Below the pieces are notes generated by a model. That model was not told the DNA's origin. It was given only the letters and a program-made list of their open reading frames with translations, and ran no database searches. A program made the position numbers and the translations under genes. Positions 49,796-56,773 of a DNA stretch of 64,000 nt are shown one piece after another; position 1 is the first letter of the stretch, and each line of letters begins with the position of its first letter. Source of the stretch: Ruminococcus sp. (GTDB lineage Bacteria; Bacillota; Clostridia; Oscillospirales; Acutalibacteraceae); NCBI GenBank assembly GCA_004556705.1, contig SFGA01000002.1:62001-126000 (forward strand), read 5' to 3'.

Positions 49796-51040
49796 ATGAC
49801 GCAAGTTCAATTACTCGGACAAAGGGCGAAGCAGGCGGAAAAAACACTTGCCACCGCATCGACCGAGCTTAAAAACAAGGCTCTTGAAAATATGGCACAG
49901 GAGCTTGCTGCGGCATCTCGGGAAATCCTTCAGGCAAATGCCGAGGATATGAAAAATGCCCGTGCAAACGGCGTTGCGCAGGTTATGCTTGACAGGCTTC
50001 TTTTGACAGAGGACAGAATTGTCGGAATGGCAAAGGGAATAACCGATATTGTAAGGCTTCCCGACCCGATAGGTGTAACGCTTTCAGAAATTAAACGACC
50101 TAACGGCATGACGGTGAAAAAAATAACCGTTCCGCTTGGAGTTATTGCCGTTATTTATGAGGCACGTCCGAATGTTACCTCTGACGCTGCGGCGCTTTGC
50201 CTGAAATCGGGCAATGCGGTTATATTGCGAGGCGGTAAAGAGGCTATAAATTCATCAAAGGCAATCGTCAAGGCGTTACGGCTCGGACTTGAAAAAACAG
50301 GTTTAGATGAAAACTGTATATCGCTTGTGACCGACACCTCAAGGGACAGCGCAACCGAGCTTATGAGAATGAACGAGTATATTGACGTGCTTATTCCGAG
50401 AGGCGGAGCAGGGCTTATTCGTTCTTGCGTTGAAAATTCTACGGTGCCCGTGATTGAAACCGGAACGGGCAACTGCCACATTTATATCGACAAGGACGCA
50501 GATATTCAAATGGCGGCGGATATTGTATACAACGCAAAGACCTCTCGACCGTCTGTGTGCAATTCGGCGGAGAGCTTGGTAATTCATAAGGATATAATAA
50601 AAGAGGCTTTGCCGATTATCAAAAAAAGGCTTGATGAGAAAAATGTTGAGTTAAGAGGCGACGATACGGCGAGAGCTTCGGCAGACGGTATACTTCCCGC
50701 AACCGAGGACGATTGGGGCAGGGAATACCTTGACTATATAATGTCGGTAAAAACGGTCGAAAGTCTTGATGAGGCTATTGAGCATATATCAAAGTATTCA
50801 ACGGGACACAGCGAGTGTATCGTGACCGAAAACGAAGCGGCGGCAGAAGAATTCTTAAAGCGCATCGATTCGGCGGCTGTTTATCACAATGTCAGCACAA
50901 GATTTACGGACGGCGGAGAGTTCGGCTTCGGTGCGGAAATCGGAATTTCCACACAAAAATTGCACGCAAGAGGACCTTTGGGACTTCCCCAGCTTACCTC
51001 GTTCAAATATATTATTTGCGGTAACGGGCAGATAAGATAA
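49796..51040 (+). CDS. proA: Glutamate-5-semialdehyde dehydrogenase (gamma-glutamyl phosphate reductase)
   Basis: Second step of proline synthesis. 414 residues of the aldehyde dehydrogenase superfamily; the catalytic Cys is in SRPSVCNSAES (about residue 252). YEARPNVTSDAAALCLKSGN and IPRGGAGLI are typical. It follows proB by 4 bases and shares its promoter. proC is not in the window. Confidence 0.96.
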   Translation: MTQVQLLGQRAKQAEKTLATASTELKNKALENMAQELAAASREILQANAEDMKNARANGVAQVMLDRLLLTEDRIVGMAKGITDIVRLPDPIGVTLSEIKRPNGMTVKKITVPLGVIAVIYEARPNVTSDAAALCLKSGNAVILRGGKEAINSSKAIVKALRLGLEKTGLDENCISLVTDTSRDSATELMRMNEYIDVLIPRGGAGLIRSCVENSTVPVIETGTGNCHIYIDKDADIQMAADIVYNAKTSRPSVCNSAESLVIHKDIIKEALPIIKKRLDEKNVELRGDDTARASADGILPATEDDWGREYLDYIMSVKTVESLDEAIEHISKYSTGHSECIVTENEAAAEEFLKRIDSAAVYHNVSTRFTDGGEFGFGAEIGISTQKLHARGPLGLPQLTSFKYIICGNGQIR

Positions 51041-51054
51041 CAAGGAGAATAACT

Positions 51055-51867
51055 ATGGCTGATGAAATCGTAAAATTTGAAAATTCGCCTAAAAAGAAAA
51101 AGAGGAAAAGAGCGCATCCGTGGGCTTTTCCGTTAGGACTTTTGATGGCGGTGCTTTCGGTTACGGGTCTTGTAACTATACTTGTGGCAGGCGTAAACGG
51201 CATAAGCTCCGTCAAGGATAAAATCGATAACATTGAAAAATACAACACAATGCTCACTCCCGTTGTTATGAACGACCCGAGTGTGTTCGACGATATATCG
51301 AAGGCGGATATGAGCCAGCTTATCGATATTTCGGTGTGGGCGATTATTAAGAGTGATTTAGCTCCCGATACCTACGAATACAGCGAAGCGGGAATGATTA
51401 TTCCCGAGGCTGATATAGCTGCGTCATACACAAAGCTATTCGGTACGGAAAGAGCACCTGTTCACATGACTGTTTCGGGTTACGGTTATGAATTTACCTA
51501 CGATTCGGCGAAAAAGTGCTACATAATTCCGCTTACGGGTATCGAGCCGACATACACGCCGAGCGTTGTTGATGTTGACAAAAAGAAGAATATGATCGTT
51601 TTGACCGTAGGTTATCTTCCAAGCGGCGGCTGGGCACAGGATACAGACGGAAAAATGGTAGCTCCCGAGCCTGACAAATACGTTAAGGTAACCCTGCGTG
51701 AAAAGGACGGCAACTACTATATAAGCGCAATGCAGGCAACTGCAAGCCCCGAGGTCGCAACCACAACGCCCGTCAGCACAACGACTGCGCCTGCGGAATC
51801 CACAACTGAGCCGACAACAGCACCCGAACAGGCTGCCGAGGACGCTCCTCAGACAGAAATAGCATAA
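51055..51867 (+). CDS. Membrane-anchored protein with Thr/Pro-rich C-terminus
   Basis: 270 residues, no family recognised. A Lys/Arg-rich cytoplasmic N-terminus (PKKKKRKRAHPWAFP) is followed by one transmembrane helix (about 26-45), an external domain of about 160 residues, and a low-complexity Thr/Pro/Ala tail from about residue 232 (TTTPVSTTTAPAESTTEPTT). The basic stretch gives an inside-facing N-terminus. It lies 14 bases after proA and 16 before rpe, so it is in an operon. Role unknown. Confidence 0.8.
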   Translation: MADEIVKFENSPKKKKRKRAHPWAFPLGLLMAVLSVTGLVTILVAGVNGISSVKDKIDNIEKYNTMLTPVVMNDPSVFDDISKADMSQLIDISVWAIIKSDLAPDTYEYSEAGMIIPEADIAASYTKLFGTERAPVHMTVSGYGYEFTYDSAKKCYIIPLTGIEPTYTPSVVDVDKKKNMIVLTVGYLPSGGWAQDTDGKMVAPEPDKYVKVTLREKDGNYYISAMQATASPEVATTTPVSTTTAPAESTTEPTTAPEQAAEDAPQTEIA

Positions 51868-51883
51868 GGAAAAGGAAAATATT

Positions 51884-52540
51884 ATGATTAAGATTTCTCC
51901 CTCAATTTTATCAAGCGATTACGGTAATCTCTCTTCAGAGCTTAAAAGGATGGAGGCTTGCGGAGCCGATATGCTTCACATAGACGTTATGGACGGACAT
52001 TTTGTTCCGAATATTACGCTCGGTGCGCCGATTGTAAAGTGCATCAGAAAATCAAGCACTCTTCCGTTTGATGTGCATCTTATGATAAGCGATCCGTATA
52101 AATATATACCTGATTTTGTAAACGCAGGCTCGGATATAATTACTTTTCATGCAGAGGCTGACTCCGATATTGAAAAGACGATTGATTTGATTTTGGCTTC
52201 GGGCAAAAAAGCCGGACTTTCGGTTAAGCCTAAAACCCCTGTCGAAGCGGTTTATCCGTATCTTGATAAGCTTTCAATGGTGCTTGTTATGACTGTTGAG
52301 CCGGGCTTTGGCGGTCAGTCGTTTATGGAGGATATGATGCCCAAGGTTTCTGCGGTTAGGTCTGAAATTGACAGAAGAGGACTTGATGTTGACATTCAGG
52401 TTGACGGCGGAATAAACAAGGACACAATTTCGATTGCCGCAAAGGCAGGCGCAAATGTATTTGTGTCGGGAAATGCGATTTTCTCAAGCGACAACGCCGA
52501 AAAAACAATAGCAGATTTTAAGGTAAGAGCTTCGGTTTAA
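51884..52540 (+). CDS. rpe: Ribulose-phosphate 3-epimerase
   Basis: Interconverts ribulose-5-P and xylulose-5-P in the pentose phosphate pathway. TIM barrel of 218 residues: ISPSILSSDY, HIDVMDGHFVPNITLG, FDVHLMI, VEPGFGGQSF and QVDGGINKDT are all conserved, with catalytic Asp residues in HIDVMDG and QVDGG. AAAGGAAAA site. In operon with the upstream membrane protein. Confidence 0.96.
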   Translation: MIKISPSILSSDYGNLSSELKRMEACGADMLHIDVMDGHFVPNITLGAPIVKCIRKSSTLPFDVHLMISDPYKYIPDFVNAGSDIITFHAEADSDIEKTIDLILASGKKAGLSVKPKTPVEAVYPYLDKLSMVLVMTVEPGFGGQSFMEDMMPKVSAVRSEIDRRGLDVDIQVDGGINKDTISIAAKAGANVFVSGNAIFSSDNAEKTIADFKVRASV

Positions 52541-52627
52541 TTGACGGCAAACGCTTTAGATGAATTTAGTCTAAACATGGCTCAGGCAAATTTTTATGAT
52601 ATAAATTATCGGAAATGAGGTGAAATT

Positions 52628-53791
52628 TTGAGCGAGAACGAACGATTGAGGATAAACATACAGCCTGTATTATCCGAAACAGAAAAGCTTGAAATTAAAA
52701 ACACCCGAAAATATATGATTGATATGCTTATGGTGCTCCTTGCACCTATGGCAATGTCATTTTATTATTACGGGCTGCGTGCGGTGCTTTTGGTGCTGTA
52801 TGCTGTCCTGTCCGCTTTGATTTGCGAGTTTTTATCTTCTAAAATTTACAAATTCAGAGCGTCCTATTCGGATCTTTCGTCGATTGTAACGGCAATATCG
52901 ATAGCTATGTGCATACCTGCCTCGTCTGCGTGGTGGGTACCCGTGCTTATAACCGTATTTGCACTTGCGGTGGTAAAATTTCCGTTCGGAAACTCTAGAA
53001 GTCTTATGTTTTTGCCGTCTGCCGCAGGAATTGCCTTTTTGACGGTGTGCAATTCGGCAAGTATGTTTTCATATCCGGTTATTCCCACGACGGCGGACAA
53101 GTTCGCACAGCTTTCAAGTTCAAACGCCGCTTTGGGCAACTCGATTGCGTATATGCTTTCGCAGGGTAATTCAATCGGTATTAACATAATCAGTTATATT
53201 GATATAGCTGTCGGTAATGTTTCCGGACCGATGGGAACAACCTGTGCGGTTGCGATAATCGGCGGCTTGCTTTATTTGCTTATAAGACGACCGAGAACGG
53301 CTATGATGTCCTTTGTTTATCTCGGAACTTGCGCAGTATATGCGTTCCTTTTCCCGAGAATAACTACGGGACGTGGAATATCGATAATAATGGAGCTTTG
53401 CAGCGGACTTACAGGCTTTGCGGCATTGCTTTTTGTCACAAACGAAACCCTCGCACCAAAAAGAACAAACGCAAGAGTGCTTTATGCGGTGCTTATGGGG
53501 CTTATAACTATGATTTTAAGAACCTTTGGCTCGATTGAGGACAGCACGGTTTTTGCCGTTTTGATTGCAAACGCTTTTGCCTGCACGCTCGACCAAAAAC
53601 TTCCGATTACCAAAAGGGAGCAGCTTTTGCTCGACAAGAAAAAGGAAGCAGAGGCAATGTCAACGGACAAGCCTATTGATACGGATGAGCAATCGCAAAT
53701 TGTAGCGCAAAAGGTTATGGAAATAATCAATAATTCGGAGGAAACGCAGGAAAGCGCCGAAGATGAAAACGGAGGTGTCGGGAATGAATGA
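52628..53791 (+). CDS. rnfD: RnfD/NqrB-like membrane subunit
   Basis: 387 residues. After about 28 cytoplasmic residues there are some eight hydrophobic segments in the RnfD/NqrB arrangement. The likely FMN-binding Thr site is SGPMGTTCAVA (about residue 205), aligned with the GETSALA of RnfD. The last 70 residues form a charged cytoplasmic tail (KKKEAEAMSTDKP and after). Start is TTG at 52628 with GAGGTG upstream. It overlaps the E-like gene by 8 bases. No RnfC or RnfG precedes it, unlike normal rnf operons. Confidence 0.82.
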   Translation: MSENERLRINIQPVLSETEKLEIKNTRKYMIDMLMVLLAPMAMSFYYYGLRAVLLVLYAVLSALICEFLSSKIYKFRASYSDLSSIVTAISIAMCIPASSAWWVPVLITVFALAVVKFPFGNSRSLMFLPSAAGIAFLTVCNSASMFSYPVIPTTADKFAQLSSSNAALGNSIAYMLSQGNSIGINIISYIDIAVGNVSGPMGTTCAVAIIGGLLYLLIRRPRTAMMSFVYLGTCAVYAFLFPRITTGRGISIIMELCSGLTGFAALLFVTNETLAPKRTNARVLYAVLMGLITMILRTFGSIEDSTVFAVLIANAFACTLDQKLPITKREQLLLDKKKEAEAMSTDKPIDTDEQSQIVAQKVMEIINNSEETQESAEDENGGVGNE

Positions 53792-54809
53792 TAAAACCTC
53801 ATTTTCTACTTCTATAAAAAACAGCGCATTTATTAAAAACCCTGTTTTGTTTGAGTCGATAGGTATAGCACCCGTTGTTGCAATGGCTGTTTCGGTTAAA
53901 ACGGCGATTATGCTTTCGGTAATTTCGGCAGCGGAGCTTATAATAATCGAGTGCTTCGCAAGTATTGCGCTCAAAAAGGTTAAGCACGAATACAGGGTGC
54001 TGATATATGCTCTTTTAGGCGTGCTTATAAATGTTCCGTTTTGGCTGTTTTTCTCGAAATTTGCACCGAACGAGACGGCAAACGTAAGCATCTTTTTACC
54101 GATAATTGCGGTAAACTCACTCATTGCACTTCATTGTGAGAGAGTGGCGGTCAGGTCAACGCTTAAAGAAACCTTCTTTGACGCTGTGTCCGCAACAATC
54201 GGCTATGTTTTGATTATCTTTATTGTTGCGATACTCAGAGAGATATTGGGTTCGGGAACATTTTACAGTATAAAGCTTAATCTTCCCGTACAGCTGAAAG
54301 GCTTGTTATTGCCGTTCGGAGGATTTTTGATGCTTGGCTTTGCGGCGGCGTTCTTTAAGGCGAGAATTAAGAGCAGGTATCCGGAGGAAAATCCCGAGGA
54401 GGCATTCAACCTTTCGGAAATTTCGCAGTCTCATCATGAGGATATTAAAACTATGCTTCATGAGGATTTTGAATCTGTTGCAAATGAGCCTATAAAAGAA
54501 AACCCGATAGACTTCTTTAAGAGCGTGGTTGAAAAGCCCGAGCAGCCCGAGGAAGAAAAGCACGAAAAGCGCAAAAAAATTAAAAGGGCAAAAAAAGAAA
54601 AGCCCGTTAAGACGGAAAAGCGTAAAAAAGAGAAAAAGGCTGTCGAGAAATCAGTTAAAGCGACTCCGATTGAAAATCCGAGAAAAGAAAAATACGAATC
54701 TGAATTTGACGATATTTTGCTTGATCTCGAGCGAAGCAAGGCTCCAAAAGAGGAAGAGAATATCGATATTTCAAAAGACGGCGACGGAAACGGCGGTGAT
54801 GAGGCATGA
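53784..54809 (+). CDS. rnfE: RnfE/NqrD-like membrane subunit with long charged tail, cysteines lost
   Basis: About 341 residues: some 190 residues of six membrane helices in the RsxE/RnfE arrangement, then a roughly 140-residue cytoplasmic tail rich in Lys/Glu (HEKRKKIKRAKKEKP). The KNPVLFESIGIAPVVAM segment aligns with the KENPVLVLVLGLCP of RnfE, but Cys is Ala. LPIIAVNSLIALHCE aligns with VNCIILGRAE, with Ser for Cys. So both [2Fe-2S] ligands are missing. Start at ATG 53784 (GGAGG 8 bases upstream). Overlaps rnfA by ATGA. Confidence 0.8.
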   Translation: MNDKTSFSTSIKNSAFIKNPVLFESIGIAPVVAMAVSVKTAIMLSVISAAELIIIECFASIALKKVKHEYRVLIYALLGVLINVPFWLFFSKFAPNETANVSIFLPIIAVNSLIALHCERVAVRSTLKETFFDAVSATIGYVLIIFIVAILREILGSGTFYSIKLNLPVQLKGLLLPFGGFLMLGFAAAFFKARIKSRYPEENPEEAFNLSEISQSHHEDIKTMLHEDFESVANEPIKENPIDFFKSVVEKPEQPEEEKHEKRKKIKRAKKEKPVKTEKRKKEKKAVEKSVKATPIENPRKEKYESEFDDILLDLERSKAPKEEENIDISKDGDGNGGDEA

Positions 54810-55399
54810 GAATAATAACAGAGCTCATTTCGGCGGCTATGTACGCTATGTTGGCACAAAACTTCATTTTCACAGGCGGCTACGGTGCCTCGGAGGCTGT
54901 CAGAATGGCTGCAAAGCCGAAGCAGCTTTATCCGATGACGTTTTTCATTACGCTGTTTTCGACCACGGTATCCGTGATTTGCGTTTTGCTTGAGCAGATA
55001 GCCGCTGTCAAGCAATTGAGCATACTCGGACACGCAGTTGAATTTATTATCGTGCTTACGGTAATGTATATTATAGTGCTTGCGATTTCTGTTTTAGTGT
55101 TCAAGGCTAAGGACAGAACGGTCAGAAGAATAGGCATAGCGGCGTTCAATACACTTGTAATTGCCGTTCCGTTTATAAACTACCGTGCGGCATTTACCAT
55201 TGCTCAGGCTATCGGCTCGGGTATCGGTTCGGGCTTTGCGTTTGTTATTGCGGTTCTGCTTATAAATGTAGGCTTACGCCGTCTTGACCGCAATCCGAAT
55301 ATTCCCGAAGCCTTCAAGGGCACACCGGCGATATTTATTTACGTTTCAATTCTCTCGCTTGCTTTTTCGGGATTTTACGGAAGCGGATTGACTATGTAA
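54806..55399 (+). CDS. rnfA: RnfA/NqrE-like membrane subunit, cysteines lost
   Basis: 197 residues with six membrane helices, colinear with RnfA. LAQNFIFTGGYGASEA aligns with the family's NNFVLVQFLGICPFLG, but the Cys is replaced. FINYRAAFTIAQ aligns with ITTNCAVLG, again without Cys. The C-terminal EAFKGTPAIFIYVSILSLAFSGF is well conserved. ATGA overlap with the E-like gene. In Rnf and Nqr the A and E subunits together hold a [2Fe-2S] cluster in the membrane; that cluster cannot form here. Confidence 0.8.
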   Translation: MRIITELISAAMYAMLAQNFIFTGGYGASEAVRMAAKPKQLYPMTFFITLFSTTVSVICVLLEQIAAVKQLSILGHAVEFIIVLTVMYIIVLAISVLVFKAKDRTVRRIGIAAFNTLVIAVPFINYRAAFTIAQAIGSGIGSGFAFVIAVLLINVGLRRLDRNPNIPEAFKGTPAIFIYVSILSLAFSGFYGSGLTM

Positions 55400-55411
55400 G
55401 GGCAGAACAAA

Positions 55412-56587
55412 ATGCAGTTTCAAAACAAGAATGTTAAGCCGAGGAAAAGAAGCTATTATCGCTTTTCAAAGAATTATCCGAGCAGAAGCGGTAATATCTA
55501 TGCTATCGGCGAGAGCAGAACAAGAAGAAAAAAAGAAAAAAGAAACAGAATAATTTTCTATGTGTCGCTTGTGTTTGTGTTTGCGGCTGTATTTCTTATT
55601 GCTTCGGTTATGAGCAAGCTGTCGCACAGACCGATTGACAGCACCTCGAAGGGTCTTGCCGCCCAATATGACGGTCAACTAAAGGCTCTTGAAATGCCCG
55701 AGGAGGCACTCGGCGGCGGAATTGCCTACGATTTGTTCAGAACACAGCTTAAAACGGACAAGGCAAATGCTGTTGAGGTCGTGCTCAAAAGAGCAGACGG
55801 AAATTTGAATTATAATTCCGATGTTCAAACCGCAAAGGAAATCGGCGCTTGCACGCAGGCGTATGAAAATGCTTGGCAGACAATAGGCAAACTTCGAGCA
55901 GACGGATATAAAATCATTGTAAAACTTTATTGCTTTGAGGATCCGCTTGCGGCGTCTATGTTAAAAGGCTCGGCGGTTACCGTTCAAGACGGAACAACGG
56001 TTTGGCTTGACGACAGCGCACAAAATGACGGCAATCCGTGGCTAAATCCTTATTCGCAGGCTGCGCAGGATTATCTGTACGGAATTATAAGCGAATGTGC
56101 AACGGGTGCGGACGTGGTTATGCTCAACAGCGTATGCTTTCCGACGGGCAAGCTGACCGATACCGCATTTTTCTTGGGCGAGGCGGAGAGCGTCGAAAGC
56201 CGAAATTCCGTGCTTCACACCTTTGTAGCAAAGGCGGCGGAGCTGTGTGGGGATACGGAAATTGCGTTGTGTACCGACATAGGCAGTGCACTCAACGGAA
56301 ACGAGCAGCTCTATTCGGGCAGTATATTTGACAGCGGAGCTTTGTTTAACGCTGTTGATTTTACGGGCTTTGAGTCTGCTAATGAATTTTCGGTCGGCGG
56401 CACTTCGTCGGTCGGAATGGATAAAGCGACGCTCATTTCAGCGTCTATTCCGTTGCTCAATGAAAAAACAGAAGAAAATTATACGACAAAAGGACTTTTA
56501 CCGATTATTGATGACGAGGCATATATTAAAAATCTCGAAGAATTGGGAATAAATAATTATATACTCATCCAAAAAACAGATAGTTGA
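55412..56587 (+). CDS. Membrane-anchored putative glycoside-hydrolase-like protein (DUF4015-like)
   Basis: 391 residues. A basic N-terminal region (about 45 residues) leads into one transmembrane helix (about 47-68). The external domain has GGGIAYDLFRTQ and WLNPYSQAAQDYLYGIISEC, resembling the TIM-barrel family of putative glycosyl hydrolases (DUF4015); VWLDDS and FTGFESA may be substrate-site segments. Catalytic acidic residues cannot be fixed. It follows the Rnf-like genes by 12 bases, so it belongs to that operon. Its stop codon overlaps the -35 box of the riboswitch promoter. Confidence 0.7.
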   Translation: MQFQNKNVKPRKRSYYRFSKNYPSRSGNIYAIGESRTRRKKEKRNRIIFYVSLVFVFAAVFLIASVMSKLSHRPIDSTSKGLAAQYDGQLKALEMPEEALGGGIAYDLFRTQLKTDKANAVEVVLKRADGNLNYNSDVQTAKEIGACTQAYENAWQTIGKLRADGYKIIVKLYCFEDPLAASMLKGSAVTVQDGTTVWLDDSAQNDGNPWLNPYSQAAQDYLYGIISECATGADVVMLNSVCFPTGKLTDTAFFLGEAESVESRNSVLHTFVAKAAELCGDTEIALCTDIGSALNGNEQLYSGSIFDSGALFNAVDFTGFESANEFSVGGTSSVGMDKATLISASIPLLNEKTEENYTTKGLLPIIDDEAYIKNLEELGINNYILIQKTDS

Positions 56588-56612
56588 CAAAAGTCTATAA
56601 ATATGCTATTAT
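56584..56612 (+). promoter_or_regulatory. Promoter of riboswitch-ATPase unit
   Basis: TTGACA, 17-base spacer, TATTAT; the -35 box overlaps the upstream stop codon. Confidence 0.85.
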
Positions 56613-56630
56613 ACTACCAGTATAACCCAA

Positions 56631-56756
56631 TTGAAGGGGAGTAGCTTGAATTCGGCGGTCAACATCATGTTGCGTTTCGCATCTGGTCGTCGAACCTAAT
56701 AATTAGGAAGCAAGACCTTCGGCAGACTTTTTTATCTGTCGAAGGTCTTTATTTTT
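56631..56756 (+). promoter_or_regulatory. yybP-ykoY manganese riboswitch with transcription terminator
   Basis: The leader has the class hallmarks: GGGGAGTAGC near the 5' end and AGCAAGACCTTC near the 3' end, which close a P1 helix (GAAGG 56633-56637 with CCTTC 56716-56720). The CATCATG and GTCGTCGA segments lie between. A terminator hairpin follows (AGACCTTCGGCAGA with TCTGTCGAAGGTCT, then TTATTTTT, 56713-56756). Its left arm shares the ACCTTC used by P1. So Mn2+ binding that stabilises P1 should break the terminator and switch the gene on. Confidence 0.9.
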
Positions 56757-56773
56757 AACAACGGAGGAAAACT

